Below, in pieces: positions 36,641 through 46,296 of a stretch of DNA of 64,000 bases (its first letter is position 1; each line of letters starts with the position of its first letter). The stretch is from Aquimarina sp. Aq107 (GTDB lineage Bacteria; Bacteroidota; Bacteroidia; Flavobacteriales; Flavobacteriaceae), in the NCBI RefSeq assembly GCF_943733665.1, contig NZ_OX030782.1, positions 62,001-126,000 of the forward strand. The letters are read 5' to 3'. The notes below the pieces were generated by a model. The model made no database searches and was not told the origin of the DNA. It saw nothing but the letters and a program-made list of their open reading frames with translations. A program made the position numbers and the translations under genes.

Positions 36641-37972
36641 ATGACGAAAGAAGAAAAGATACTTGATTTTATTGGGATTGGAGTAGGTCCTATGAATTTA
36701 GGACTAGCATGTTTGTCCGAGCCAATTACAGAGTTAGATGGACTGTTTTTAGATAGGAAAGAAAAATTTGACTGGCATCCAGGTATGATGCTTCAGGATA
36801 CTACATTACAGATCCCTTTTATGGCAGATTTAGTAACCTTAGCAGATCCTACAAATCCATACAGTTTTCTAAATTATATCAAGGAACAAGGAAGAATCTA
36901 TTCCTTTTATATTAGAGAAAATTTTCTTTTACTAAGAAATGAATACAATCAGTATTGTCGTTGGGCAATTGATAAATTATCTAATGTTCAATTTGGGACC
37001 GAAGTGGTTGAGATTGCGTATAATGAAAAGGAGCAATATTATACTGTTCTTTCGGAATGTACAAAAACGAATAAACGTAAAGTTCATAGAGCTAGAAGAC
37101 TTGTTTTGGGAACCGGAACAAGTCCGTATATACCCAGTTGTTGTAATTCTTTAAAAGAAGATGCGATTCATTCTAGTTCTTATTTGCCAAATAAGAAGAA
37201 GTTACAATCCAAAAAATCTATTACAGTTTTTGGCAGTGGTCAGAGTGCTGCAGAGATTTTTTATGATCTCTTACAAGAAATAGATGAAAAAGGATATGAA
37301 TTGAATTGGATTACGAGATCGCCAAGATTCTTTCCGTTAGAATATTCAAAACTTACTTTAGAGATGACGTCTCCCGAGTACGTAGATTATTTTTATAACC
37401 TTCCTAATCATAAACGTAATGAGTTGATTAAGAATCAAAAGCATTTATACAAAGGGATCAATCAAGATTTGATTGCTGATATATTTGATTTGATATATAC
37501 GAAACGATTGCTTGCGGATGTCAAAGTAAATCTAAGAACAAATTCAGAGTTACAGAATGCGGTTTATGATGATACTTTGGACACCTTTTATCTAGAAATT
37601 CATCAGCATGAACAAGATAAATACTATCGTCATAGAACAGAAGGACTAGTATTGGCTACAGGATATCAATATCAAAAACCAACATTTGTCAATGGGATTA
37701 GTGATCGAATTCGATGGGATGAAAAAGGTAGATATGATGTACATCGTAATTATGCTATTGATCAATTGGGGTGTGAGATATTTGTACAAAATGCCGAACT
37801 ACATACACACGGATTTGTAACTCCCGATTTAGGTATGGCAGCTTATCGCAATTCATATATCATCAAAGAATTAACAGGCACAGATTATTACGCTATAGAA
37901 AAGAGAGTTGCATTCCAGCAGTTTGATGTGTTAGAAGAAGAGGAAATTATGATAGAAACTCCAACTACCTAA
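36641..37972 (+). CDS. Lysine/ornithine (diamine) N-monooxygenase of siderophore synthesis
   Basis: 443 residues, normal for the IucD/PvdA/DesB family. FAD-binding motif DFIGIGVGPMNLGLA (9-23), NADPH-binding VFGSGQSAAEIFYDLL near 198, and LVLATGYQYQKPTF near the C-terminus (the ATGY motif) are visible. It N-hydroxylates an omega-amino group to the hydroxylamine needed for hydroxamates. It follows the decarboxylase by 14 bases, so its substrate is likely cadaverine, putrescine or a similar diamine. Confidence 0.92.
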   Translation: MTKEEKILDFIGIGVGPMNLGLACLSEPITELDGLFLDRKEKFDWHPGMMLQDTTLQIPFMADLVTLADPTNPYSFLNYIKEQGRIYSFYIRENFLLLRNEYNQYCRWAIDKLSNVQFGTEVVEIAYNEKEQYYTVLSECTKTNKRKVHRARRLVLGTGTSPYIPSCCNSLKEDAIHSSSYLPNKKKLQSKKSITVFGSGQSAAEIFYDLLQEIDEKGYELNWITRSPRFFPLEYSKLTLEMTSPEYVDYFYNLPNHKRNELIKNQKHLYKGINQDLIADIFDLIYTKRLLADVKVNLRTNSELQNAVYDDTLDTFYLEIHQHEQDKYYRHRTEGLVLATGYQYQKPTFVNGISDRIRWDEKGRYDVHRNYAIDQLGCEIFVQNAELHTHGFVTPDLGMAAYRNSYIIKELTGTDYYAIEKRVAFQQFDVLEEEEIMIETPTT

Positions 37973-37983
37973 CAAAAATTCTA

Positions 37984-39165
37984 ATGAAGAACTTTTTGAT
38001 CATAATGACCTTAGTAGCTGTAGTAAGTGATTATTTATTACATCCTTTTTATCCTCAATTTTTCGAAGCTCGATTCGGAGTGACAAATCCAGAATTGGTA
38101 GGTTATTATTTTGCTGCGATATGCTTTATGGTGATGATTTCGTTTCCTTTTTGGGCATATGTTTCCAAAAAAATAACAGAGCTAAATATTCTTATATACA
38201 CACAATTTGTGGCAGGAATATTGGCTTTATGTTGTTATACAACTACATCATATGTTAACTTCTGGATCATTTCTTTAATGATGATCTTATTTAAAGGAAG
38301 CTATTTACTAGTATATCCGTATATCCTAAAAATTATTACTAAAAAAGAACATCCTAAAACCATTGGTTTATTATCCGTAGTGGTACATCTTGGTGGAATA
38401 TTAGGAGCAGTGATAGGAGGTGCTACTGTAGATTTAATTGATGCTAGCTACATTTTTCTGATTATGGCGATTGGAGATTTTATACAAATGGGTATGAGTG
38501 CTTATTTATTAAGAAGTAACAAATACAATACAGCCAAAATCTTGGAACCGGAAGGGTCTATTAAACAGAACTCAAAAATGATTCCCAGAGGTTTTATTCT
38601 CAAAATTGGATTGATTACTATGATTTTGTATTTCAGTGATTTTTTGATAAGACCATTTTTTGCAACCTACTGGGAAAGCATTTCAGTATATAATACTACA
38701 CTAGTATCAGGAACAGTATATGCAATACCTGGTTTTGTAGCGCTGATTGCTTTATGGATAAATACGAAGAGAAAAGAAACAAATAATGTATGGCAACAGA
38801 TGGTGCCAATATTATTAATAGGTATTACTGGATTATTTCTTCAAGGGCTTTCTACAGAAATAACAGTAATAATAGGTAGAATAATTTATGGTTGGGCAAT
38901 TTTTCAAGGAGTTGTAAAATTTGATGTATTGCTCTTTAAATTTAGTACACCAGATTCTTATGCTATGGATTATAGTAAGGTACATTTTTTTCAAAACCTA
39001 GGAGTGTTGCTATCGTCTTTTTCTGTGGGGCTACTAGTAGATAATCATGGATTGAGAATTCCATTTTTGGTTGCTTTAGGTGGTTTTAGTATCACTTTAT
39101 TGCTGTATTATTTAATTTTTAAAGTTGCTCCAAAACTCACTTCTAAACAATTAGTTAAGTCATAA
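37984..39165 (+). CDS. MFS transporter, probable siderophore exporter
   Basis: 393 residues with about 12 hydrophobic helices, for example FLIIMTLVAVVSDYLLHPFY at the N-terminus and VVVHLGGILGAVIGGATVDL in helix 5. It sits between the monooxygenase and synthetase genes with gaps of about 10 bases. Such embedded MFS genes usually export the finished siderophore. Uptake or recycling is possible but less likely, as a TonB receptor and PepSY protein occur downstream. Confidence 0.82.
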   Translation: MKNFLIIMTLVAVVSDYLLHPFYPQFFEARFGVTNPELVGYYFAAICFMVMISFPFWAYVSKKITELNILIYTQFVAGILALCCYTTTSYVNFWIISLMMILFKGSYLLVYPYILKIITKKEHPKTIGLLSVVVHLGGILGAVIGGATVDLIDASYIFLIMAIGDFIQMGMSAYLLRSNKYNTAKILEPEGSIKQNSKMIPRGFILKIGLITMILYFSDFLIRPFFATYWESISVYNTTLVSGTVYAIPGFVALIALWINTKRKETNNVWQQMVPILLIGITGLFLQGLSTEITVIIGRIIYGWAIFQGVVKFDVLLFKFSTPDSYAMDYSKVHFFQNLGVLLSSFSVGLLVDNHGLRIPFLVALGGFSITLLLYYLIFKVAPKLTSKQLVKS

Positions 39166-39175
39166 GAAATTCTGA

Positions 39176-41623
39176 ATGGAAAAAACAACCAATAACATAC
39201 AGCATCAGTATCATAAAATCTATTCAAAAAGCTTTTCTGATTTTGGGGCCATAGAGATACGACCTTTTAGAATATCTGAAGACAGCGAGATATTGCACAA
39301 ATGGGTAAATATGGACTATGCTATTTTTTGGGGAATGCAAGGATACGATTTACAACAGGTACGACAAGAATATATAAAATTGATGGAGCCGGAACATTAT
39401 GATGTTTTTGTAGGTGTTTTTAAAGGTAAACCGGTTTTTGTATTAGAAAGATATAATCCCAAAGAAGATATTATAAGTACACTCTATAGCGTGGAAAAAG
39501 GAGACTGTGGGATTCATATCATCGTTGCTCCGCCACATGTTAAGATCCCAAATTTTACTTGGTATTTATTTACAGCTATAATGGATTTTGTGTTTAAAGA
39601 TTCCTCTGTAAATAGAATCTTAGTAGAACCTGATATCCGAAATAAAAAGATGTTTGCATTATGTCAGCGGATAGGTTTTCAACTCGATAAAATTATAGAA
39701 CTCCCAAATAAGACTGCTCAAATAGCATTTTTAGACAAAAAACAATATCAAGATTTTACATCAATTTCAAAAATTAATAAAAGAAGTGCTATGAATACTT
39801 TAGACAATGCTGTTTCGCCCCAACAATCTATAGCTCATTTACAACCCGAAGTTTGGGTTAAAGTAAATACTCTTTTTGTAACCAAAGCAATTTGCGAATT
39901 TAGTCATGAACTTCTGATCACACCAGTTGTTCTAGAAAAATTAAAGGACGGTTGGAATAGTTATATTTTAAAATCAGATAATCCTACCATTCAATATCAA
40001 TTTAACGCAAAACCATTAGCGTTAAACCATTTATATATTGAATCAGGATCGATCAAAAAATATGAAGAAAGTGAATCCGTTGTCATAGACGGTGTTTTAT
40101 TTATAAAGGAGTTTAGAAAACAGCTCGGTATTAAGGATACGCAAATGCCATTATATCTAGAAGAGATCATTAGTACCTTATATGGGAGCGCATTTAAATT
40201 TTTAAAAGGTAATCCAACTTCAGAGGAGCTAGCGATCGCCGATTTTCAAACTATTGAACAGTCCATGACAGAGGGACATCCTGGTTTTGTTGCTAATAAT
40301 GGCCGTATAGGTTTTGATAGTAGTGATTATAGGTCGTATGCTCCCGAAGCTGGTAATTCTTTTTCATTAATATGGTTGGCAGGTCATAAAAGCAGAGCTG
40401 TATATGCAGCAACCGAGGTATTATCTTATGATACTTTAATACAGCAAGAATTAGATAATGAGACGATAACATCTTTTGAGACGATTATAAAAAATAAAGG
40501 TTTTGATCCGGAAGATTACTTCTTTATTCCTATGCATCCATGGCAATGGTTTAATAAATTAGCTAATATATTTTCGCCAGAACTTGCTACCGGAAACCTA
40601 ATATGTTTAGGATATGGTCCGGATCAATACCTTGCTCAACAATCTATTAGAACATTATTCAATAAAACGAATCCTAAAAAATTCTATACCAAAACAGCGC
40701 TTTCAATTCTAAATATGGGGTTTATGCGCGGGCTTCCATTGTATTATCTTGGGACTGCTCCTAAAATGGCAGTTTGGTTAGAAGAATTACTTTATAATGA
40801 TTCTTATATTCAGGAAACGGGTTTTAGGATGCTAAGTGAGATTGCTTCGGTAAGTTATGTGAACCCTTATTTTGAAGAGTTTGGTCCTCACAATGATTAT
40901 AACAAGATGTTAGCATCCCTTTGGAGAGAAAGTCCCATTGCCAATGTGAACGGAAACCAACAAGCCATGACTATGGCAGCATTGCTACATATAGATCAAA
41001 ATGGAGAAGCTTTATTACCAAAAATTATTGAAAAGTCTAGTCTAACTATAACGGATTGGTTGCGTTTATATTTAAAAGCATATTTAAGCCCACTATTGCA
41101 TTGTTTTTATCATTTTGACCTGGTTTTTATGCCTCATGGGGAGAACATTATCATAGTATTAGAAGATCAAATCCCTGTAAAATCTTTCTTAAAAGATATT
41201 ACGGAAGAAGCTTGTATTCTAAATCCAGAAGTTGAGTTGCCAGATCATTTAAAACGCATGTATGCTCCAGTTCCAGAAGATGTAAAATTACTTTCGATTT
41301 TCACAGATATATTCGACGGTTTTTTCCGATTTATGTCTCATATTTTAGTTGCACATGCTAATTTCAAAGAAGAAGAATTTTGGAAAGTGGTTGCAGATGT
41401 AATTCAAGAATATCAGGATCGTTATCCAGAAAAAGAAGCAAAATTTAAGCAATATGATTTATTTGCTCCAGAATTTCAATTGTCTTGTTTAAATAGATTA
41501 CAACTAAATAATCACAAACAAATGATTGATTTAGATGACCCTGTAGCATTGCTTCAGTTTGCTGGTAAACTAGAGAATCCCATTGCTGCTTTTAGAAAAG
41601 ATTTAGTAGGTGCAACTTCATAA
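39176..41623 (+). CDS. Fusion of GNAT acyltransferase and IucA/IucC-type NIS siderophore synthetase, copy A
   Basis: 815 residues. The first about 200 residues are a GNAT/AlcB-RhbD-like acyltransferase (IRPFRISEDSEILHKWVNMDYAIFWG is its typical opening, here in part; VNRILVEPDIRNKKMFALC is the acetyl-CoA-binding region). Residues about 215-810 are a NIS synthetase with TEGHPGFVANNGRIGFD, HPWQWFNKL, the ATP site KTALSILNMGFMRGLP, and FMPHGENIIIVLE. The GHPxFVANNGR variant is that of AlcC/DesD-like synthetases, which join N-hydroxy-N-succinyl diamines. A similar acyltransferase-synthetase fusion is known for bisucaberin (BibC-type). Starts 10 bases after the MFS gene. Confidence 0.92.
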   Translation: MEKTTNNIQHQYHKIYSKSFSDFGAIEIRPFRISEDSEILHKWVNMDYAIFWGMQGYDLQQVRQEYIKLMEPEHYDVFVGVFKGKPVFVLERYNPKEDIISTLYSVEKGDCGIHIIVAPPHVKIPNFTWYLFTAIMDFVFKDSSVNRILVEPDIRNKKMFALCQRIGFQLDKIIELPNKTAQIAFLDKKQYQDFTSISKINKRSAMNTLDNAVSPQQSIAHLQPEVWVKVNTLFVTKAICEFSHELLITPVVLEKLKDGWNSYILKSDNPTIQYQFNAKPLALNHLYIESGSIKKYEESESVVIDGVLFIKEFRKQLGIKDTQMPLYLEEIISTLYGSAFKFLKGNPTSEELAIADFQTIEQSMTEGHPGFVANNGRIGFDSSDYRSYAPEAGNSFSLIWLAGHKSRAVYAATEVLSYDTLIQQELDNETITSFETIIKNKGFDPEDYFFIPMHPWQWFNKLANIFSPELATGNLICLGYGPDQYLAQQSIRTLFNKTNPKKFYTKTALSILNMGFMRGLPLYYLGTAPKMAVWLEELLYNDSYIQETGFRMLSEIASVSYVNPYFEEFGPHNDYNKMLASLWRESPIANVNGNQQAMTMAALLHIDQNGEALLPKIIEKSSLTITDWLRLYLKAYLSPLLHCFYHFDLVFMPHGENIIIVLEDQIPVKSFLKDITEEACILNPEVELPDHLKRMYAPVPEDVKLLSIFTDIFDGFFRFMSHILVAHANFKEEEFWKVVADVIQEYQDRYPEKEAKFKQYDLFAPEFQLSCLNRLQLNNHKQMIDLDDPVALLQFAGKLENPIAAFRKDLVGATS

Positions 41624-41636
41624 TTAAACGAGCATT

Positions 41637-44087
41637 ATGGAAAATACTGAAATCTCACAAAACATAGTTTTTTCAAGAACAATTGAAAATTTTGGAACTA
41701 TACATTTACGCCATTTAGATTTTGATTATGATATTTCTACTATTCATAAATGGGTAACAAAAGAGTATGCTACATATTGGGGTATGCTAGAAAGTTCTAT
41801 AGAAGAAGTACGCTCAGAATATTCGGCGCTAGTTTCCAGAAAAGACTATGATGTTTTTATAGGTGTATATAATGGAGTTCCCATCTTTTTAATGGAAAAG
41901 TACAAAGCAGCAACAGATAGGATTTCTGACTATTATTCTGCTAAAGATACTGATTACGGCATGCATATTTTGGTAGCGCCATCAGATCATAAAATCACTG
42001 GATTTACCTGGAATGTATTTACTACAGTTCTTGAATATTTCTTTGAACTACCAGATGTAGAAAGAATAGTGGTAGAGCCAGACGTTAGAAATCAAAAGAT
42101 TCATACTCTTAATAAAAAAGCTGGGTTTGTATACCAAAAAGAAATCGAATTACCGGAAAAAACTGCAGCATTAGCTTTTTGTGAACTACAAGATTATAAA
42201 AAAGCCAAAAATGCTTTTAGAGAAAAAATAAAACCAATGACCAATTTAAATATATCTGATTCATTAAGAGTATCTCACGCTCACCTTAATCCATATATTT
42301 GGAAAAGTGTAAATAGAGCTCTTGTAAGCAAAGCAATTAGCGAATTTTTACACGAATTACTTTTTAAACCTCAACAAGAGACAAATAACCAAAAGTGGAA
42401 TAAATATTTGCTAATTGCCGATACTCCTGGAATAACATATGAATTTACTGCGCAAAAATATAAGCTTGATCATTGGGATATTGATAAAAGCTCTATTATT
42501 AAAAAAGTAAATGATATTCAGGTTCCTATTGATGCATTAACGTTTATCGTAGAGTTTGTATATACCTTAGAAATACCAAAACATTTACTTCCTGTATACT
42601 TAGAAGAAATATCTAGTACATTATCCAGTGCTGCGTATAAGAAAGTTCATCATTCATTTTCATCAAGCGAACTAGTAGATAGCTCTTTTCAGGTCATAGA
42701 GCATGCGATGACAGAAGGACATCCTTGTTTTGTGGCAAATAACGGAAGAATAGGTTTTGATGGTCAGGATTATTTGCAATATGCTCCAGAAACCAATTTA
42801 CCTTTTAAAATATATTGGTTAGCGGGTCATAAAAGTAAAACCACTTTTACTTCTGTACACAAATTTGAATACAAATCTTTAATGCGAAAAGAGCTAGGTG
42901 TTCAGTTAATTGCAAAATTTAATACAAAATTAGAATCTTTAGGATTAGATACTAGTTCGTATGTTTTTATTCCTGTACATCCTTGGCAATGGAATAATAA
43001 AATACTTCAGGTGTTTGCTGCAGATATTGCGAATCAAAATTTAGTATTCTTAGGAGAAGGAGATGATTATTTCTCTGCACAACAGTCGATTAGAACACTT
43101 TATAATAAAAGTAATCCTGAGAAAATGTATACCAAAACCGCCTTGTCGATTCTAAATATGGGTTTTATGAGAGGGCTTTCTCCATCTTATATGAAGAGCA
43201 CACCACATATTACGGAATGGATAACGGATTTATTAGGTAAGGATGTATATCTAAAACAAAAGGGTTTTACTATGCTAGGAGAAGTTGCTACGGTTGGTTT
43301 CCAAAATACTTTCTACGAAGTGTTAGGAAAAACAAATGCTCATAACAAAATGCTTTCCGCTTTATGGAGAGAAAGTCCACATACTAAAATAAAAAAGAAT
43401 CAACAATTAATGACGATGGCTGCATTTCTTCATTTGGATTCAGATGGGGGTTCATTGATAGGATCATTAATCAAAGCTTCTGTTTGTGATGTTGGTGACT
43501 GGATTAGAAGATATTTAGAAGCATATTTAACACCATTACTACACTGTTTTTATACCTATGGGTTTGTTTTTATGCCACACGGAGAAAATATTATCATGGT
43601 ATTGGAGAATCATATTCCGGTAAAAATCTTAATGAAAGATATCACAGAAGAAGTGATTGTTTTTAATGAGGAATTAGAATTACCCGAAAAAGTAAAACGA
43701 TTATATACAAAGACTTCTGATACAATGAAAGTGTTATCGATTTTCACAGATGTTTTTGATTGCTTCTTTAGGTTTATGACTCCGATTTTAGAAAAAGATC
43801 TTGATTATAGGGAGAATGATTTTTGGCAAGAAGTAGCCTTGTGCATTCATTCGTATCAAACAGAACATCCAGAATTGCAATCAGAGTTTGATCGATATGA
43901 TCTTTTCGTTTCAGAATTTGACAGGTGCTGTTTGAATAGATTACAACTGAAAAATACTCAGCAAATGTTAAATCTAGCGGATCCCATGGCAAGCTTAATT
44001 CTAGAGGGAACGCTAGAAAATCCTATTGCTAAGTTTAACAATACAAAATTGAATACTCGAAAGTCTGAACTCGTTGAAGACAATTAA
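41637..44087 (+). CDS. Fusion of GNAT acyltransferase and NIS siderophore synthetase, copy B
   Basis: 816 residues, the same two-domain layout as the preceding gene, plainly a tandem paralogue. Matching motifs are WVTKEYATYWGM, VERIVVEPDVRNQKIHTL, TEGHPCFVANNGRIGFD, HPWQWNNKI, KTALSILNMGFMRGLS and FMPHGENIIMVLE. Divergence outside these motifs is considerable, so both copies appear to be under functional selection and neither shows a frameshift. Together they could perform sequential condensations (a linear intermediate, then cyclisation) or use different acyl donors. Starts 13 bases after copy A. Confidence 0.92.
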   Translation: MENTEISQNIVFSRTIENFGTIHLRHLDFDYDISTIHKWVTKEYATYWGMLESSIEEVRSEYSALVSRKDYDVFIGVYNGVPIFLMEKYKAATDRISDYYSAKDTDYGMHILVAPSDHKITGFTWNVFTTVLEYFFELPDVERIVVEPDVRNQKIHTLNKKAGFVYQKEIELPEKTAALAFCELQDYKKAKNAFREKIKPMTNLNISDSLRVSHAHLNPYIWKSVNRALVSKAISEFLHELLFKPQQETNNQKWNKYLLIADTPGITYEFTAQKYKLDHWDIDKSSIIKKVNDIQVPIDALTFIVEFVYTLEIPKHLLPVYLEEISSTLSSAAYKKVHHSFSSSELVDSSFQVIEHAMTEGHPCFVANNGRIGFDGQDYLQYAPETNLPFKIYWLAGHKSKTTFTSVHKFEYKSLMRKELGVQLIAKFNTKLESLGLDTSSYVFIPVHPWQWNNKILQVFAADIANQNLVFLGEGDDYFSAQQSIRTLYNKSNPEKMYTKTALSILNMGFMRGLSPSYMKSTPHITEWITDLLGKDVYLKQKGFTMLGEVATVGFQNTFYEVLGKTNAHNKMLSALWRESPHTKIKKNQQLMTMAAFLHLDSDGGSLIGSLIKASVCDVGDWIRRYLEAYLTPLLHCFYTYGFVFMPHGENIIMVLENHIPVKILMKDITEEVIVFNEELELPEKVKRLYTKTSDTMKVLSIFTDVFDCFFRFMTPILEKDLDYRENDFWQEVALCIHSYQTEHPELQSEFDRYDLFVSEFDRCCLNRLQLKNTQQMLNLADPMASLILEGTLENPIAKFNNTKLNTRKSELVEDN

Positions 44088-44106
44088 TATTACTAAAAAA
44101 AATCTT

Positions 44107-45207
44107 ATGTCAACTATAAAACCAAATAGAATTTTAGCTATAGATTTTGGAAGAGGATTTAGTGTTATTGCTATGATTATGGTTCATACATTATGGATTC
44201 ATGCTAGACAAGATGTGCAATCCGATACTTTTCTAGGACATTTTATTCATTTTGTTGGAAGAGGTACACCAGTTTTTTTAATAACAATGGGAGTATCTTT
44301 TATGATATCAAGGAATCAAGATGTAAAAAGCGCAGTAAAAAGAGGGATAACGATTCTCGGAGTAGCTTATTTAATGAATTTTCTCAAGTTTTTAGCACCT
44401 ATACTCGTAGGGTTAATGCCTGATAGTTTTATAGCCGCTTATGGATGGGAAATGCCTTTGAAGTTAGAAGAATACACATATTTATTATTAACGGGTGATA
44501 TATTACAATTAGCTGGAATATCATTGATTATATTAGCACTGATCAGAGCATATTTAAAAAATAAATTTATTCTATTAGGGCTAGCTATTTTAATAGCATT
44601 CATATCTCCAGAATTAAGAGGTGTTCAATCAGAAACATTCGGATTAAACTATATAACTCAATTGTTATGGAGCGATGGTTATTGGGTCTATTTTCCTGTT
44701 TTTCCTTGGATATCATTTATATTATTAGGAATGTTTTTTGGGAAATGGTATGTGGAAAAAGGATATAATCAAAATGAGTTATTTAAACGAATGGGTATCG
44801 TAGGATTACTATTTATTGCAGCTGGAGCCCCATTGGTATTTATGAATGAAGCATATCATTTTAATGATTTTTTTCATTTAGGACCTGGAGGAGTAATTTA
44901 TCTCGCTGGATGGAACTTTTCTGTGTTGTCAATATTCCATTGGATATTATCGAAAACTAAGGACAATTTCTTATGTAAAACCTTTTATTATTGTAGTAAA
45001 CATGTAACATCACTATATGTTATCCAATGGGTTTTGATTTGTTGGGGAATGGTGATTTTTGGTTTTCAAAGTAAAAGTGAACTTGGTACATTACTATTAA
45101 TGCCAATATTTATGGGATTAACATTTGTTATTCACTTCTCCGTGGTTAAAATAAGGAATATTTCTAGATCTGATAAACGAATTCCTAAAGGAAGATTGAC
45201 ATCATAG
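44107..45207 (+). CDS. DUF1624/HGSNAT-like multi-pass membrane acyltransferase
   Basis: 366 residues from the ATG at 44107 (a TTG at 44074 inside the previous gene is less likely). The N-terminus NRILAIDFGRGFSVIAMIMVH is the hallmark of the DUF1624 / heparan-alpha-glucosaminide acetyltransferase family (cited in part), with FVGRGTPVFLITMGVSFM next. About ten hydrophobic helices follow. Family members move acyl groups across the membrane to an amino acceptor. Its position at the end of the siderophore operon suggests acylation of the siderophore or a link to export, but no such role is established to my knowledge. Confidence 0.72.
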   Translation: MSTIKPNRILAIDFGRGFSVIAMIMVHTLWIHARQDVQSDTFLGHFIHFVGRGTPVFLITMGVSFMISRNQDVKSAVKRGITILGVAYLMNFLKFLAPILVGLMPDSFIAAYGWEMPLKLEEYTYLLLTGDILQLAGISLIILALIRAYLKNKFILLGLAILIAFISPELRGVQSETFGLNYITQLLWSDGYWVYFPVFPWISFILLGMFFGKWYVEKGYNQNELFKRMGIVGLLFIAAGAPLVFMNEAYHFNDFFHLGPGGVIYLAGWNFSVLSIFHWILSKTKDNFLCKTFYYCSKHVTSLYVIQWVLICWGMVIFGFQSKSELGTLLLMPIFMGLTFVIHFSVVKIRNISRSDKRIPKGRLTS

Positions 45208-45221
45208 AAATAGAATGACTA

Positions 45222-45249
45222 CTAGAGAACTGAATTTTCAGTTCTCTAG
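45222..45249. terminator. Perfect 13-bp hairpin between convergent siderophore operon and araC gene
   Basis: CTAGAGAACTGAA (45222-45234) is exactly complementary to TTCAGTTCTCTAG (45237-45249). It overlaps the stop codon of the reverse-strand regulator and can act on both strands. It lacks a strong T-run. Confidence 0.65.
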
Positions 45250-46248
45250 ATTACTACGATACTTTTTTGGAGTAGTTCCTTCTATTTTTTTAAATGCTGC
45301 AGTAAAATGTGTAGAGTTTTTATAACCAACTAATTCTGATATCTCATAAATGGGTTTTTTGCTATGTAACAGGAGTTGCCTTGCTTTTTCCATTCGTAAT
45401 TTGGTAGCATATTCAAAAATTGTTTTGCCAAATAAAGCTTTAAATTCTTTTTTTAATATAAAATCATTTAATCCAATTTCTCTGGATAACTGATGAATTG
45501 AATATTGAACAGAAAGATCTGAAGAAATCATATGCTGCACTTGGTATAGCTTTTTTACTAAATTATCAATGGGAGGAATGTTATTAGTTATAATATTAGT
45601 AGTTGCAGTGTCTATTTTTAAAGTTACTAATTCAAGGACTTTAGATTCTAAAAATAATCGTTTTAACAACCCTTTCCTTTGATCCGACAAAATTTCGGAA
45701 AGAATATTTTGAGTTTTTGAGCATAATGGGTTTAAAAATTTGCTTTGTAGTTTTAACAAAGAATGTTTTTCTAAGATATTATATTCTTCATCTAGTTTAT
45801 GCCTTTTTATAAAATCTGTACTCATTCTAATTTTAACTTCCTTAAGCCGTTTTCTTTTGTGATATGAGATTGAACCTTTTATATTTTCTAGATACAATAG
45901 ATAACACTCTTGACTTTCGTAGATTAAATCTTTAGTTATTCCTTCAATTTTAATGATCTGTTCGCCTTCGATCAGGAAGGACATTTCTAAGAAATTGTCA
46001 TAAAGCTTACCTTCTACTATTAAATTTTTTTCTAATAATACATCATAGATAGTAATAGATAGACCTTCAAACTTATGTGTCTGAAAATAACCTATACCAT
46101 ATTGAGGTAAGAATTGGAATTTTTTAGTAATAATTCCGCAACGTTCGCCAGAACCTATTAGCTCTGTAACAGTAGATAAGCTAACTGTTTTTTTAGGGTC
46201 TTGTATTTCGGTTTTAGTTGACGTCTTTTTGCGTCTTTTTTTATCCAT
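45238..46248 (-). CDS. AraC-family regulator of the siderophore locus (PchR-like)
   Basis: 336 residues. The N-terminal about 240 residues form a ligand-sensing region without membrane helices. The C-terminal 95 have the two AraC helix-turn-helices: QYSIHQLSREIGLNDFILKKEF and YEISELVGYKNSTHFTAAF, with TPKKYRSN. Between the siderophore operon and the receptor gene, it fits PchR/YbtA-like regulators that sense ferri-siderophore and activate both. The start codon itself lies in the second copy of the 28-base element, which suggests autoregulation. The very basic N-terminus (MDKKRRKKTSTK) is a by-product of, or constrained by, that element. Confidence 0.85.
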   Translation of the reverse strand: MDKKRRKKTSTKTEIQDPKKTVSLSTVTELIGSGERCGIITKKFQFLPQYGIGYFQTHKFEGLSITIYDVLLEKNLIVEGKLYDNFLEMSFLIEGEQIIKIEGITKDLIYESQECYLLYLENIKGSISYHKRKRLKEVKIRMSTDFIKRHKLDEEYNILEKHSLLKLQSKFLNPLCSKTQNILSEILSDQRKGLLKRLFLESKVLELVTLKIDTATTNIITNNIPPIDNLVKKLYQVQHMISSDLSVQYSIHQLSREIGLNDFILKKEFKALFGKTIFEYATKLRMEKARQLLLHSKKPIYEISELVGYKNSTHFTAAFKKIEGTTPKKYRSNLEN

Positions 46249-46258
46249 AATGCGTCAT
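46231..46258 (+). promoter_or_regulatory. 28-base element, copy 2, upstream of the TonB receptor and over the araC start
   Basis: Matches copy 1 (35031-35058) at 24 of 28 positions. CGTC units start at 46232 and 46253, again 21 bp apart, and a third unit lies at 46222. The distance from the second CGTC to the -7 element at 46279 is 26 bases, versus 27 in copy 1. It covers codons 1-6 of the divergent araC gene. Confidence 0.65.
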
Positions 46259-46278
46259 TTTTCTCTTCCCTTAGATAC

Positions 46279-46286
46279 TAATTTTG
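46279..46286 (+). promoter_or_regulatory. -7 promoter element of the TonB receptor gene
   Basis: TAATTTTG fits TAnnTTTG; no -33 TTG is found at the normal distance, as at the siderophore operon promoter. It gives a leader of about 60 bases before the ATG at 46352. Confidence 0.5.
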
Positions 46287-46296
46287 CATTTTAAAT

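Noticed and set aside
39176..44087. Idea that one GNAT-NIS copy is a decayed duplicate
   Set aside because: Both frames are full length, uninterrupted and keep the ATP-site and GHPxFVANNGR motifs.
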